Source: an uncultured Lachnospiraceae bacterium (GTDB taxonomy: Bacteria; Bacillota; Clostridia; Lachnospirales; Lachnospiraceae). Taken from it: a DNA stretch of 64,000 nucleotides. Shown here in pieces: positions 25,596-34,960 of this stretch. The stretch lies in contig CAPQSW010000014.1 in the NCBI GenBank assembly GCA_948688495.1, positions 8,297 through 72,296 of the forward strand, in the 5' to 3' direction. The notes below the pieces were generated by a model that was not told the origin of the DNA, did not search any database, and saw only the letters and a list, made by a program, of their open reading frames with translations. The translations under genes were made by a program, and so were the position numbers. The first letter of the stretch is position 1, and every line of letters begins with the position of its first letter.

Positions 25596-28103
25596 ATGGC
25601 AGGTGCAAAGGGGAAAAAAAGTTTCAGATGGGCAGGGTTTTTACAGGGAGTGGTCTGCCTGTTTCTCATTTTATATGGCATGTGCCTTAGTATGGAATCC
25701 GTTCTTGACACTCAAATTCCCCAGGCGGCGCGTCTTTTTGCAGTTGCTGCGCTTACGGCGATACTGCAGCTGGTTCAACTGGGGGTAAAGTGGGCGATGT
25801 TTGAAATTCTGGTTTTCGCCGGGGGACTTAGCGTATTTTGTATCAGATACCAGGAAATCCTGCTGATAGCAGCCAAACAATTGGCAAACCGGGTGTTGGA
25901 ATTGGTAAATGCTTATAACAGGAGCGAATATCTCTTATGGTATCTTGACGTGCAGCAAGACTATCGCTGGGCAGGGCTTCTGCTGGTTTTTGTGCTGCTT
26001 GGTTTCTTGGAAGGACTGCTTTTTATGCGTACGAGGAACAGAACCCATCATTTCCTGATAACGGCAATCCTTCCGGCAGCGCTTGTCGCATCCGGTCTTA
26101 TGGTGGGATGGGCAGCATCTTCTGTGGGAATTTTTTTGATTTTTACTGGTCTTGTATGGGAAATTTTGGATATGGGAGAGCGGGGGAATGTTGTGCTGGG
26201 AATGATTGTGGCAGTCAGCATTGGGCTTCCAGTTCTTTTGACAGGCAATGGGAGGCTGTGGGGACCGATAGAGCGTTTACATGTGGACTGGTACCGCAGG
26301 CAGTTGAATCTGGAGGATCAGATGCTGGCATGGCTGGATAAGGTTTCTGATTTTTCCTTATTTTCCTTCGGAGAACGAAAAACATATCCAGTTGGAAATC
26401 ACAAGCCTGAGTATGATGGCAAAGAAGTATTCAAGATGACTGTAGATTATCCGATTGCCCGTCCCCTTTATATCCGTGGATTTGTCGGAGGAACATATGA
26501 GGATGGAACATGGAACCGGATATCCAGACAGGAATTTTCCGATTGGGCAAGACAAAAAGGCAGCGATGAGGAGGCATATGCAGAGATTGTGCAGTCCTTT
26601 CCCTATGAGTTTCTATTATATTCGCAATGGTTTTCAACGATAGGAAACGAAAAGCATGTTACACTGACGCTTGCACAGGAGAAAAAGGACTGTGCGCTGA
26701 TGCCATACTTTACAAAATTTCCGGAAGAACAGGATGTGCTGGCGGATGGTATTTATCCGCCGGGGAAAGAAACAACGTTCACCTGGGACAGTTACTTAGA
26801 GCTGACGGATTATGACAGGGAGATTGCGGGGGGCCTGTACATGGAAATGTCCGAGAATCACAGAATAGAAAAAAAATATGATGTGTTTGCAGATTACCAG
26901 GAGTATGCAAAGGAGAAATATACCAGGCTGCCGGAGGAAGGGCTTAAAAAGTTCAAATCTTATGTCAGGCAGTATAGAAAGACACATCCGTCATATTGGG
27001 AACAGAACAAGGCTGTCAGTGAAAAATTTCAGGCAAGTGAAAACTTGGCATGGACGCTCAGTGATTTGGATGAGATTTTGACGGGGGAGGAAATGATGGT
27101 GATATCCATGACGGAAAGGCAGTATATCATCCAGGAGGTTCAGAAGATGTTATGGGGGGAGAACGAATACAGCCTGGACCTTTTGGAAGTGCCTGAGGGA
27201 GAGGACAGCGTGGAGTTTTTTCTCTTTGATCAGCATAAAGGATACTGTACACATTTTGCCACGGCAGCAACGCTGCTTTTTCGGGCGAACGACATTCCGG
27301 CAAGGTTTGTCAGCGGTTATCTGGTAATGCCCTCTGATTTTAAGCGGAATGGGGACGGAACCTGGACGGCGTCTGTTTCGGACGAGCGGGCGCATGCCTG
27401 GACAGAAATTTTATATGACAATGTTGGTTTTTGCCCGGTGGAGACAACACCGCCGGAATATACAGAACTGTTGGAAGGTATGGAGGAGGGACAAAATCTC
27501 CAACAGGCCGTTCATCAGATGGAGGAAAATAGACAAAAACAGCAAAATAAGCAGGAACAGGAGGATGAGGAAAAGCTGGAAAATAAGGAAGAAGCGGAGG
27601 ACAGCAAGAATCCCGGGAATCACGAGGGTATAATGGATAAGGGAAGGCAGGGGGAATCCAAGACAGAAAAAACGGCGGACAGCAATTTCTGGATATGGGG
27701 GATATTCGGCGGAGCTGTTTTCCTGGCAGGCATATGCTTTGTTTTTAAGCGGTGCAGGAGATGGGTACTGTGCGGCAGGCAAAGGCGGTTAACGGCGGAG
27801 GACCGCACATATGCGGTTATGGAAATTGGCAGGGAAACTGGCAGAATCCTCCGTCTGATGGGTAAGAGGCGTCAGCCGGGGATGAGTGACCGGGAGTATG
27901 GTACATTTCTGTCTCAGGAAGTTGGCAGGATAGACTGGGAAAGAACTTTCTTTGTCCTTCAGAAAGCGCGGTTTTCGAAATCCGGCGTCACGGAAGACGA
28001 ATATCAGCAAATATTCCTGACATACCAAAAACTGGAAAGGGAGCTTGTCAGTGTGGGAGGAATGAAGGGCTGGTATCTGCGCTATATCAAAATTTACCCT
28101 TGA
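25596..28103 (+). CDS. Membrane-bound transglutaminase-like protein (TgpA type)
   Basis: An 835-residue protein. The N-terminal 200 or so residues contain about six TM helices. A large extracytoplasmic part follows, holding a transglutaminase-like core with Cys551 (GYCTHFA), His600 (AHAWTE) and, at the usual Asp position, Glu616 (PVETTPP). A Gln/Glu/Lys-rich linker (residues 630-690), one more TM helix and a cytoplasmic tail of the DUF4129 type complete it. It resembles proteins such as TgpA that are encoded with MoxR and DUF58. The start is the ATG at 25596 with AAAGGAG 8 bases upstream. The actual substrate is unknown. Its stop codon lies within the -35 box of the next gene's promoter. Confidence 0.9.
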   Translation: MAGAKGKKSFRWAGFLQGVVCLFLILYGMCLSMESVLDTQIPQAARLFAVAALTAILQLVQLGVKWAMFEILVFAGGLSVFCIRYQEILLIAAKQLANRVLELVNAYNRSEYLLWYLDVQQDYRWAGLLLVFVLLGFLEGLLFMRTRNRTHHFLITAILPAALVASGLMVGWAASSVGIFLIFTGLVWEILDMGERGNVVLGMIVAVSIGLPVLLTGNGRLWGPIERLHVDWYRRQLNLEDQMLAWLDKVSDFSLFSFGERKTYPVGNHKPEYDGKEVFKMTVDYPIARPLYIRGFVGGTYEDGTWNRISRQEFSDWARQKGSDEEAYAEIVQSFPYEFLLYSQWFSTIGNEKHVTLTLAQEKKDCALMPYFTKFPEEQDVLADGIYPPGKETTFTWDSYLELTDYDREIAGGLYMEMSENHRIEKKYDVFADYQEYAKEKYTRLPEEGLKKFKSYVRQYRKTHPSYWEQNKAVSEKFQASENLAWTLSDLDEILTGEEMMVISMTERQYIIQEVQKMLWGENEYSLDLLEVPEGEDSVEFFLFDQHKGYCTHFATAATLLFRANDIPARFVSGYLVMPSDFKRNGDGTWTASVSDERAHAWTEILYDNVGFCPVETTPPEYTELLEGMEEGQNLQQAVHQMEENRQKQQNKQEQEDEEKLENKEEAEDSKNPGNHEGIMDKGRQGESKTEKTADSNFWIWGIFGGAVFLAGICFVFKRCRRWVLCGRQRRLTAEDRTYAVMEIGRETGRILRLMGKRRQPGMSDREYGTFLSQEVGRIDWERTFFVLQKARFSKSGVTEDEYQQIFLTYQKLERELVSVGGMKGWYLRYIKIYP

Positions 28104-28129
28104 CAAAGAAAAGTGCAATTTTATACAAT
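28100..28129 (+). promoter_or_regulatory. Promoter of gntR-icd
   Basis: TTGACA (28100-28105) includes the TGA stop of the transglutaminase gene. A -10 box follows as TATACA (28122-28127, spacer 16) or TACAAT (28124-28129, spacer 18). It marks the end of the long V-ATPase transcription unit, though no terminator hairpin is visible. Confidence 0.65.
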
Positions 28130-28182
28130 TATGCATAGTTGCTATTGGCTTGACAGTAAGATGAGGCAGTGGGAGGTTTTTC

Positions 28183-28863
28183 TTGAGTGAGATAAATTAT
28201 TTATTAGGACAGAAGATATTTCAAAAAATCCGTCAGGATATTATCCAGGGGAAATACAGCAGGGAAGAAGAATTGAGGGAACTGCTGATTGCTTCTGAGA
28301 TGGGGGTCAGCAGAACGCCGGTACGGGAGGCGCTGCGCCAGTTAGAACGTGAGGAGCTTGTGACAATTATCCCCAACAAAGGGACTTATGTGGTGGGAGT
28401 TACCATACAGGATATGAAGGATATTTATGAAATCCGCTTTTCTCTGGAGGGATTGTGTGCCAGGCGGGCGGCAGATATTGCATCCCAGGAACAGTTGGAG
28501 GCATTGGAGGAAATTTTATATCTGACGGAATATCATATGAGAAGAGGGCATGAGCAGCAGACAGTAGAGCTTTCGGGCAAGTTCCACGAGATTTTATATA
28601 AGGCGGGAGGAAGCAGAATGATGACGCGCATCCTGCAGAATTATTATCTCTATCTGGAACAGGTGCGCAGGGTTCTTTTTGCCAATCCCGGAAGTATCGA
28701 GGAAGCCGTTTCGGAACACCGGCAGATTTTTTTGGCTGTCAAAGAACAAGATGGGGAGAAGGCGGAACGTACAGTGAAACAGCATATAGCCAATACAATG
28801 AAACAGATAGATTCCTATGGATGGGAAAACATAACAGGAGGAAAAAAAGATGGAGAAAATTAA
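28183..28863 (+). CDS. GntR-family (FadR/FCD) transcription regulator
   Basis: A 226-residue regulator: winged HTH at about residues 12-75 (SRTPVREALRQLEREELV) and an FCD ligand-binding domain from residue 85, with the metal/ligand histidines expected in such domains (for instance FHEILY and SEHRQIF). Start is TTG at 28183 behind GGGAGG. It overlaps icd by 14 bp, so it is most likely a local regulator of icd, perhaps responding to an organic acid; the effector is not readable. Confidence 0.93.
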   Translation: MSEINYLLGQKIFQKIRQDIIQGKYSREEELRELLIASEMGVSRTPVREALRQLEREELVTIIPNKGTYVVGVTIQDMKDIYEIRFSLEGLCARRAADIASQEQLEALEEILYLTEYHMRRGHEQQTVELSGKFHEILYKAGGSRMMTRILQNYYLYLEQVRRVLFANPGSIEEAVSEHRQIFLAVKEQDGEKAERTVKQHIANTMKQIDSYGWENITGGKKDGEN

Positions 28864-30058
28864 AATGACGACCCCTTTGGTGGAGATGGATGGAGATGAG
28901 ATGACACGTATTCTCTGGAAGATGATAAAGGACGAGCTGCTTAGCCCTTTTATTGATCTAAAGACAGAGTATTACGATCTTGGGCTGGAGCACCGGAATG
29001 AGACGGATGATGCAGTAACATTTGAATCGGCAAATGCCACGAAGAAATACGGCGTTGCGGTAAAATGCGCAACGATCACTCCGAATGCAGCGCGTATGAC
29101 AGAGTATGATTTAAAAGAAATGTGGAAAAGCCCCAATGGGACGATCCGTGCCATCTTAGATGGAACCGTGTTCCGTGCGCCAATTACCGTGAAAGGCATT
29201 GAACCTTGTGTAAAGAACTGGAAGAAACCGATTACGATTGCGCGTCATGCTTACGGTGATGTATACAAGGCTAGCGAGATGAAGATTCCGGGGGCCGGAA
29301 AATGCGAGCTTGTATATACGGCAGAGGATGGAACTGAGACAAGAGAGCTGATTCATGATTTTACCGGCGCAGGAATCATCCAGGGACAGCATAACCTGGA
29401 CAAATCCATTGAAAGTTTTGCAAGAAGCTGTTTTAATTATGCGCTGGATACAAAACAGGATTTGTGGTTTGCAACGAAAGATACAATTTCCAAGAAATAT
29501 GACCATACGTTTAAAGATATTTTCCAGGAAATTTACGATGTGGAATATGACGATAAATTTAAAGCTGCAGGGATTGAATATTTTTACACCCTTATTGATG
29601 ATGCAGTGGCACGGATCATGAAGGCAGAGGGAGGTTTTATCTGGGCGTGTAAGAATTATGATGGAGATGTAATGAGTGATATGGTAAGCTCCGCATTTGG
29701 CTCACTTGCCATGATGACTTCCGTGCTGGTATCCCCGGAAGGCTATTATGAGTATGAGGCGGCGCACGGGACAGTGCAGCGCCACTATTACAAGCATTTA
29801 AAAGGCGAGGAGACTTCTACCAATTCTGTGGCAACCATTTTTGCATGGACAGGAGCTCTTAGAAAACGCGGGGAGCTGGATAAACTTTCGGAACTGTCAG
29901 AGTTTGCAAACAAGCTGGAGGAGGCGTGTCTGTCCACCATAGAATCCGGAAAGATGACAAAAGACCTTGCACTGATTACAACGCTTGAGAATCCGACGGT
30001 ACTTAACAGCGAGGGATTCATTAAGGCAATCCGTAAGACACTGGAGGGATTGTTATAG
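28850..30058 (+). CDS. icd: NADP-type isocitrate dehydrogenase (eukaryote-like class)
   Basis: It converts isocitrate to 2-oxoglutarate and CO2. At 402 residues, with MDGDEMTRILW near the N-terminus, the KWKKPITIARHAYGD region and AAHGTVQRHYY plus ETSTNS toward the C-terminus, it belongs to the homodimeric class shared with eukaryotic NADP enzymes. In an anaerobe this mainly feeds glutamate synthesis. No citrate synthase or aconitase gene is adjacent. AGGAGG lies ahead of the ATG, inside the end of the GntR gene. Confidence 0.97.
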   Translation: MEKIKMTTPLVEMDGDEMTRILWKMIKDELLSPFIDLKTEYYDLGLEHRNETDDAVTFESANATKKYGVAVKCATITPNAARMTEYDLKEMWKSPNGTIRAILDGTVFRAPITVKGIEPCVKNWKKPITIARHAYGDVYKASEMKIPGAGKCELVYTAEDGTETRELIHDFTGAGIIQGQHNLDKSIESFARSCFNYALDTKQDLWFATKDTISKKYDHTFKDIFQEIYDVEYDDKFKAAGIEYFYTLIDDAVARIMKAEGGFIWACKNYDGDVMSDMVSSAFGSLAMMTSVLVSPEGYYEYEAAHGTVQRHYYKHLKGEETSTNSVATIFAWTGALRKRGELDKLSELSEFANKLEEACLSTIESGKMTKDLALITTLENPTVLNSEGFIKAIRKTLEGLL

Positions 30059-30092
30059 TTTATGTGCAAACAGCCATAGATTGGAGGAAGCC

Positions 30093-32012
30093 ATGATTTT
30101 AGCATGCCAGGACATCAGCAAATCTTTTGGCACAGATGAAATCATACAACACGCGTCTTTTCATATTGAGGATCATGAGAAGGCAGCAATTGTAGGAATT
30201 AACGGAGCAGGGAAGACGACCCTGCTTCGGATTATTATGAGGGAGCTGGAAGCAGACAGCGGGGAGGTGATTCTCGCAAAGAATAAGACGATTGGTTATC
30301 TGCCCCAGAATCCTGATATAGAAGGAAACAGAACAATTTATGAGGAGGTTCTTTCTGCTAAGGAAGAACTTATTTCCATGCAGGAAACCATTATTTCCAT
30401 GGAGCAGAAAATGAACAGTCTGGCTGGAAATGAGCTGGAAAGCTTTATGGAGAGTTATAACCGCTTGAATATGGAATTTGAAAGGCAGGGAGGATTATCA
30501 TACAAAAGCGAGATTACAGGTGTCTTAAAGGGCCTGGGGTTTGGAGAGGAGGAATTTGGAAAGCGTATTAAGGATCTGTCCGGCGGGCAGCGTACCAGGG
30601 TCTGCCTGGGCAGGCTTCTAGTAACGAAGCCGGATGTAATCCTTCTTGACGAACCCACGAACCATCTGGATATTGGCTCAATAACCTGGTTAGAGACCTT
30701 TCTGCTGAATTATAAGGGCGCGGTGGTGATCGTCTGCCATGACCGTTATTTTCTGGACCGGGTAGTGGGCAAGGTAGTGGAACTGGACCGTCATAAGGTT
30801 GCCGTATTTCAGGGAAATTACAGCGATTATGCCGTGAAAAAGGCGCAGCTTCGGGAGGCGCAGCTCAAGCAGTATTACAACCAGCAGCGGGAAATTAAGC
30901 ATCAGGAGGAAGTCATTGCAAAACTCAAATCCTTTAACCGTGAGAAGTCCATCAAACGGGCGGAGAGCCGTGAAAAGATGCTTGACAAAATTGAGCGGCT
31001 GGATAAGCCCATGGAGGAGAATACCGACATTCATCTTTCCTTAGAGCCGCAGATTGCCAGCGGTAAAGATGTGATGAAAGTCGAGCAGTTAGCAAAATCC
31101 TACCCGGGGCAGAATCTGTTTTCCAATATTTCCTTCGAGATAAAGCGGGGGGAGCGTGTGGCACTGATTGGAGATAATGGGACAGGCAAAACGACGATCT
31201 TAAAAATCATCAATGAAATGGTGGAGGCAGACGGCGGGGCTGTGACTCTTGGTGCAAATGTACATATCGGTTACTATGACCAGGAGCATCAGGTACTTCA
31301 CATGGAGAAGACATTGGTAGAGGAAATTTCAGATGAATATCCAGGTCTTACCAATACAGAAATCAGAAATGTCTTAGCGGCATTTTTGTTTACCGGGGAT
31401 GATGTGTTTAAACGTATCTCGGATTTGAGCGGCGGAGAGCGCGGGCGTGTTTCACTTGCCAAACTGATGTTGTCTGAGGCAAATTTCCTGATTCTCGATG
31501 AGCCCACAAACCATTTGGACATTACTTCCAAAGAGATTTTGGAGCATGCATTGAACCGTTATACCGGAACGGTGCTATTTGTATCCCATGACCGTTATTT
31601 TATCAATAAGACGGCAACCAGAATTTTAAATCTTACAGGCCAGACCCTTGTGAATTACATCGGAAATTACGATTATTATATTGAGAAATGCAAAGAGCTA
31701 ACCAGGATTTATGCGCCGGGAACGGAATCGGATGCGGTTCCCGTAAAGGAATCTGCCGGCAAGATGGACTGGAAACAGCAGAAGGAGGAACAGGCGCGGC
31801 TTAGAAAGCTTGAGAATGACCGCAAAAAAACAGAAGACGCCATTGAGGCCGCGGAGCAGCGGATAAAAGAACTGGAGGAGGCTTTTTTGGATAGCGGGAT
31901 AGCCACCAATTCTGCAAAGCTTGGGGAGCTCCACAAGGAATATGAAGAAAAACAGCAGGAACTTGAAGAATTATATGAAAACTGGGAGAAGCTGATGCAG
32001 GATTTTGATTGA
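30093..32012 (+). CDS. ABC-F family ATPase (ribosome-associated type)
   Basis: A 639-residue cytoplasmic protein with two ABC cassettes in one chain and no TM. Walker A motifs are GINGAGKTT and GDNGTGKTT. Signatures are LSGGQRTRV and LSGGERGRVSLA, each with LLDEPTNHLD or ILDEPTNHLD. The linker between the cassettes is a charged helical arm of the ABC-F type, and a C-terminal coiled coil (about residues 555-639) resembles the Uup/YdiF group. Such proteins act on the ribosome or, in some cases, protect it from antibiotics; I see nothing to prefer resistance. ATG at 30093 follows TTGGAGG; a longer frame reaching back into icd is not used. Confidence 0.93.
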   Translation: MILACQDISKSFGTDEIIQHASFHIEDHEKAAIVGINGAGKTTLLRIIMRELEADSGEVILAKNKTIGYLPQNPDIEGNRTIYEEVLSAKEELISMQETIISMEQKMNSLAGNELESFMESYNRLNMEFERQGGLSYKSEITGVLKGLGFGEEEFGKRIKDLSGGQRTRVCLGRLLVTKPDVILLDEPTNHLDIGSITWLETFLLNYKGAVVIVCHDRYFLDRVVGKVVELDRHKVAVFQGNYSDYAVKKAQLREAQLKQYYNQQREIKHQEEVIAKLKSFNREKSIKRAESREKMLDKIERLDKPMEENTDIHLSLEPQIASGKDVMKVEQLAKSYPGQNLFSNISFEIKRGERVALIGDNGTGKTTILKIINEMVEADGGAVTLGANVHIGYYDQEHQVLHMEKTLVEEISDEYPGLTNTEIRNVLAAFLFTGDDVFKRISDLSGGERGRVSLAKLMLSEANFLILDEPTNHLDITSKEILEHALNRYTGTVLFVSHDRYFINKTATRILNLTGQTLVNYIGNYDYYIEKCKELTRIYAPGTESDAVPVKESAGKMDWKQQKEEQARLRKLENDRKKTEDAIEAAEQRIKELEEAFLDSGIATNSAKLGELHKEYEEKQQELEELYENWEKLMQDFD

Positions 32013-32037
32013 TGAATTTTTTGGGAAGTGTTATACT
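32009..32037 (+). promoter_or_regulatory. rex promoter
   Basis: TTGATG (32009-32014), a 17-bp spacer and TATACT (32032-32037), with TG one base before the -10 box (extended -10). The -35 box includes the stop codon of the ABC-F gene. Confidence 0.65.
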
Positions 32038-32073
32038 GGGAAAGGTATGAGAGCAGCAATTGGAGGAAAAGCG

Positions 32074-32718
32074 ATGGGAAAGGAAATATCCCAGGCGGTT
32101 GTCCGTAGAATGCCAAGATATTACAGATATTTGGGAGAGCTTCTGGACGATGGCGTGGAACGGATTTCATCCAATGACCTGAGTGCAAGGATGCGTGTCA
32201 CTGCATCGCAGATCCGACAGGATTTGAATAATTTTGGCGGCTTTGGACAGCAGGGCTATGGATATAATGTGAAGTATCTCTATGATGAAATTGGAAATAT
32301 TTTAGGAATTAACCAGCGGCACAATATGATTGTAATTGGTGCAGGTAATTTAGGACAGGCGCTTGCCAATTATGTGAATTTTGAAAAGCGGGGATTTGTA
32401 ATTATCGGTCTCTTTGACGTGGATCCTGCATTAAAAGGTACTTCTGTAAGGGATATCAAGGTACGTATGATGGATGAACTGGAAACATTTGTAAAGGAGC
32501 AGCCGGTAGATATTGCCGCACTTACTATGCCCAAAGGGCATGCCAAACAAATTGCAGCTGCGCTGGTAGATTTGGGAATTAACGCTATTTGGAATTTTGC
32601 ACATTTGGATTTAGAGCTTCCGGAGGATGTGGTTGTGGAAAATGTGCATCTCTCGGAGAGTTTGATGCAGTTGTCTTATAATATTGCAAACCAGAAAAAA
32701 TTAATGAATAAGAAGTGA
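32074..32718 (+). CDS. rex: Redox-sensing transcriptional repressor Rex
   Basis: It senses the NADH/NAD+ ratio and represses fermentation genes when NADH is low. A winged HTH with ASQIRQDLNNFG near residues 44-55 precedes a Rossmann domain with GAGNLGQA at 89-96 and the dimer-swapped C-terminal helix. At 214 residues it has the normal length. The ATG at 32074 is preceded by GGAGG at 7 bases; an upstream frame start lies in the ABC-F gene. Confidence 0.97.
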   Translation: MGKEISQAVVRRMPRYYRYLGELLDDGVERISSNDLSARMRVTASQIRQDLNNFGGFGQQGYGYNVKYLYDEIGNILGINQRHNMIVIGAGNLGQALANYVNFEKRGFVIIGLFDVDPALKGTSVRDIKVRMMDELETFVKEQPVDIAALTMPKGHAKQIAAALVDLGINAIWNFAHLDLELPEDVVVENVHLSESLMQLSYNIANQKKLMNKK

Positions 32719-32723
32719 TTATA

Positions 32724-33338
32724 ATGGGAAAGAAGAAACAAACAATGCCTTTATTTGGGCAGATGCTGCGTGGAAAGAAAATACCGCTGTTGATTTTGGA
32801 CCAGAAATGGCATCAGCTATTTTTGGAAGATAGCAAGCCAAAAGAGATAGAAAGGCTGGAGCAGAAGCTGAACAAACAGCTTGCAACGCAGGGCAGGTAC
32901 AATCAGGAATTGAAAGATTTAAAGGTCCTAAAGACAAAGCTGATGAAAAATATTGTAATCAATATGGACGAGATAGGTGAGCATGGACAGGAGACGAAGA
33001 AGCTTCAGGAGGACCGCCGCCTTATCACAGAGATCAATGATAAGATGGAGGATAGGGAGGCCGAACTTGGGAAACTGCAGGAGGAGATGGAGGAGAGTAA
33101 CCTGCTTCTGATGACAGAGACCATGGAATACTGCTATCGTATTATGAACAGCAATGAGAGTGAGCGGGAACAATTGATTGTTAAGATAGCGCAGTTGCGC
33201 ACAGAGCTCAAGACCAGGATTTACCGGCGTGAGGCGATCGAGGAGCAGAATAAGGGAATTTATGCATACCTGCATGATATTTTTGGACCACAGATATTAG
33301 AAACCTTTGATTTAAAGTATGAAGATGAGTACAAATAA
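32724..33338 (+). CDS. Coiled-coil protein of unknown function between rex and nnr
   Basis: A 204-residue soluble protein. After a basic start and a hydrophobic patch (KKIPLLILDQKWHQLF) it is nearly all coiled coil, ending in a conserved-looking YLHDIFGPQILETFDLKY. No TM or catalytic motif is visible and I do not recognise the family. It begins 5 bp after rex, with nnr only a few bases behind. The start could be GTG at 32715 overlapping the rex stop, but ATG 32724 is preferred. Position between a NADH sensor and a NADHX repair enzyme is suggestive only. Confidence 0.8.
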   Translation: MGKKKQTMPLFGQMLRGKKIPLLILDQKWHQLFLEDSKPKEIERLEQKLNKQLATQGRYNQELKDLKVLKTKLMKNIVINMDEIGEHGQETKKLQEDRRLITEINDKMEDREAELGKLQEEMEESNLLLMTETMEYCYRIMNSNESEREQLIVKIAQLRTELKTRIYRREAIEEQNKGIYAYLHDIFGPQILETFDLKYEDEYK

Positions 33339-33356
33339 ACAGTTGTGGAGAAAAAA

Positions 33357-34880
33357 GTGAAGATTATAGTTGACAGCACACAGATGAAACAGTGCGATAA
33401 AAATACCATAGAATATTTTGGAGTTCCATCCCTGGTATTAATGGAGCGCGCTGCTTTAAGTGTCGTAGAAGAAATGGAACACTGCTATATGGTATCTTCT
33501 TCAAAAAAGGAGATACTTCTGGTTTGCGGATATGGCAATAACGGCGGGGACGGGCTGGCGGCAGCAAGGATGCTCTGGCAGAAGGGCTGTTTTGTCACAG
33601 TTGTTATGCCGCCGGAGGCAAAAAGGGTATCACCAGAGACGAAGGTGCAGTTGTCTATACTGGAGAAATATCAAATCCCTGTTCTTCATCAGATACCGGA
33701 TAAACCCTTTGGACTGGTGGTGGATGCATTATTTGGAATTGGGCTGACCAGGGAACTAACCGGAATCTACCGGGAATTTGTCATGAAGATGAACGAGATG
33801 GATGCAGTCAAAGTGGCGATAGACATTCCATCAGGAATTCACGGAGACAGCGGGGCAGTGATGGGTGTTGGCTTTTATGCAGATTTGACAGTGACATTTG
33901 CATTTATGAAGCTTGGACTGCTGTTGTTTCCAGGGGCGCAGTATGCTGGCAGGGTTATCAGAAAAGAGATTGGCATTGATTCTCACAGTTTTCTTTCGGA
34001 ATTGCCGCAGGTATTCTGTTTAGACAGGTCAGACCTTGCAAGTATCCCTTCGCGTAAGGTGCGCTCCAATAAGGGAAGCTATGGAAAAGTCCTTACCATT
34101 GCAGGAGGGAAAAATATGGCAGGGGCAGCGTTTTTAAGCGCGAAGGCTTCTTACCTTACAGGGACAGGACTTGTAAAGGTTCTGACGCCAGAGGAGAATC
34201 GTATCATTTTGCGGCAGCTTCTTCCAGAGGCAATTCTGGAAACATATGAGCAGACAGCAGACAATTTAGAAGATTTTTCCATTGGGTTAACAAATAATCT
34301 TAAGAAGTGTATTTCGTGGGCGTCTGTCATTGTTGCAGGTCCCGGCCTTGGTACAAAGGCACTTGTATCGGATGTCATCCGAATCGTTTTAATGAATGCC
34401 GCAGTGCCGGTCATTCTGGATGCAGATGGATTAAACAGTATATCTGCCCATCCCCATTGGCTTTTAGAGGCAAAAAGCACTGTAATTGTGACACCGCATC
34501 TGGGCGAAATGGCGCGGCTTACTGGAAAGGACATAAAAGCGATACAAAATAATCTAATGGAGACAGCATGTGAGTTTGCGAGAGAGTATCATGTGATATG
34601 TGTGTTAAAAGATGCAAGGACAATTACTGCGCTGCCCGATGGCAGAGTATGGGTAAATACCAGCGGAAATAACGGCATGGCTACAGCGGGGGCAGGGGAC
34701 GTGCTTACAGGGGTTATTGCCGGCCTGGTTGGGCAGGGCATGGAGCCGGAGTTGGCTGCTCCTGTGGGAGTATATCTTCATGGGGCCGCCGGGGACGTCA
34801 TGGCGGCTGAGAAAGGGGCTTACAGCCTGATGGCACAGGATATTCTGGATGGAATAGTACATGTGCTTGCGGATGGATAA
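33357..34880 (+). CDS. nnr: Bifunctional NAD(P)H-hydrate epimerase / ADP-dependent dehydratase
   Basis: It repairs damaged (hydrated) NADH and NADPH. The N-terminal YjeF_N epimerase domain covers residues 1-215, with VCGYGNNGGDGLAAARML and the DALFGIGL motif. The C-terminal ribokinase-like dehydratase domain covers about 225-505, with KGSYGKVLTIAGG, AGPGLG and the TAGAGDVLTG motif. Start: the GTG at 33357 has GGAG at 7 bases; a GTG at 33345 is the alternative. The fusion is the common bacterial arrangement. Confidence 0.94.
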   Translation: MKIIVDSTQMKQCDKNTIEYFGVPSLVLMERAALSVVEEMEHCYMVSSSKKEILLVCGYGNNGGDGLAAARMLWQKGCFVTVVMPPEAKRVSPETKVQLSILEKYQIPVLHQIPDKPFGLVVDALFGIGLTRELTGIYREFVMKMNEMDAVKVAIDIPSGIHGDSGAVMGVGFYADLTVTFAFMKLGLLLFPGAQYAGRVIRKEIGIDSHSFLSELPQVFCLDRSDLASIPSRKVRSNKGSYGKVLTIAGGKNMAGAAFLSAKASYLTGTGLVKVLTPEENRIILRQLLPEAILETYEQTADNLEDFSIGLTNNLKKCISWASVIVAGPGLGTKALVSDVIRIVLMNAAVPVILDADGLNSISAHPHWLLEAKSTVIVTPHLGEMARLTGKDIKAIQNNLMETACEFAREYHVICVLKDARTITALPDGRVWVNTSGNNGMATAGAGDVLTGVIAGLVGQGMEPELAAPVGVYLHGAAGDVMAAEKGAYSLMAQDILDGIVHVLADG

Positions 34881-34960
34881 AAGGTCTGGATATCAATGAG
34901 ACAGTGCATGCGGTCTACAGGCAGGAGGAGTATCAAGGTGGTAAGAAAGGAAGTCTTGGC

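Noticed and set aside
29985..30092. Longer N-terminus for the ABC-F protein reaching into icd
   Set aside because: No ribosome site; ATG 30093 with TTGGAGG begins directly at the first cassette strand.
34904..34960. GTG 34904 as alr start
   Set aside because: It adds 19 residues not expected in the family and lacks an RBS; ATG 34961 fits the alignment.
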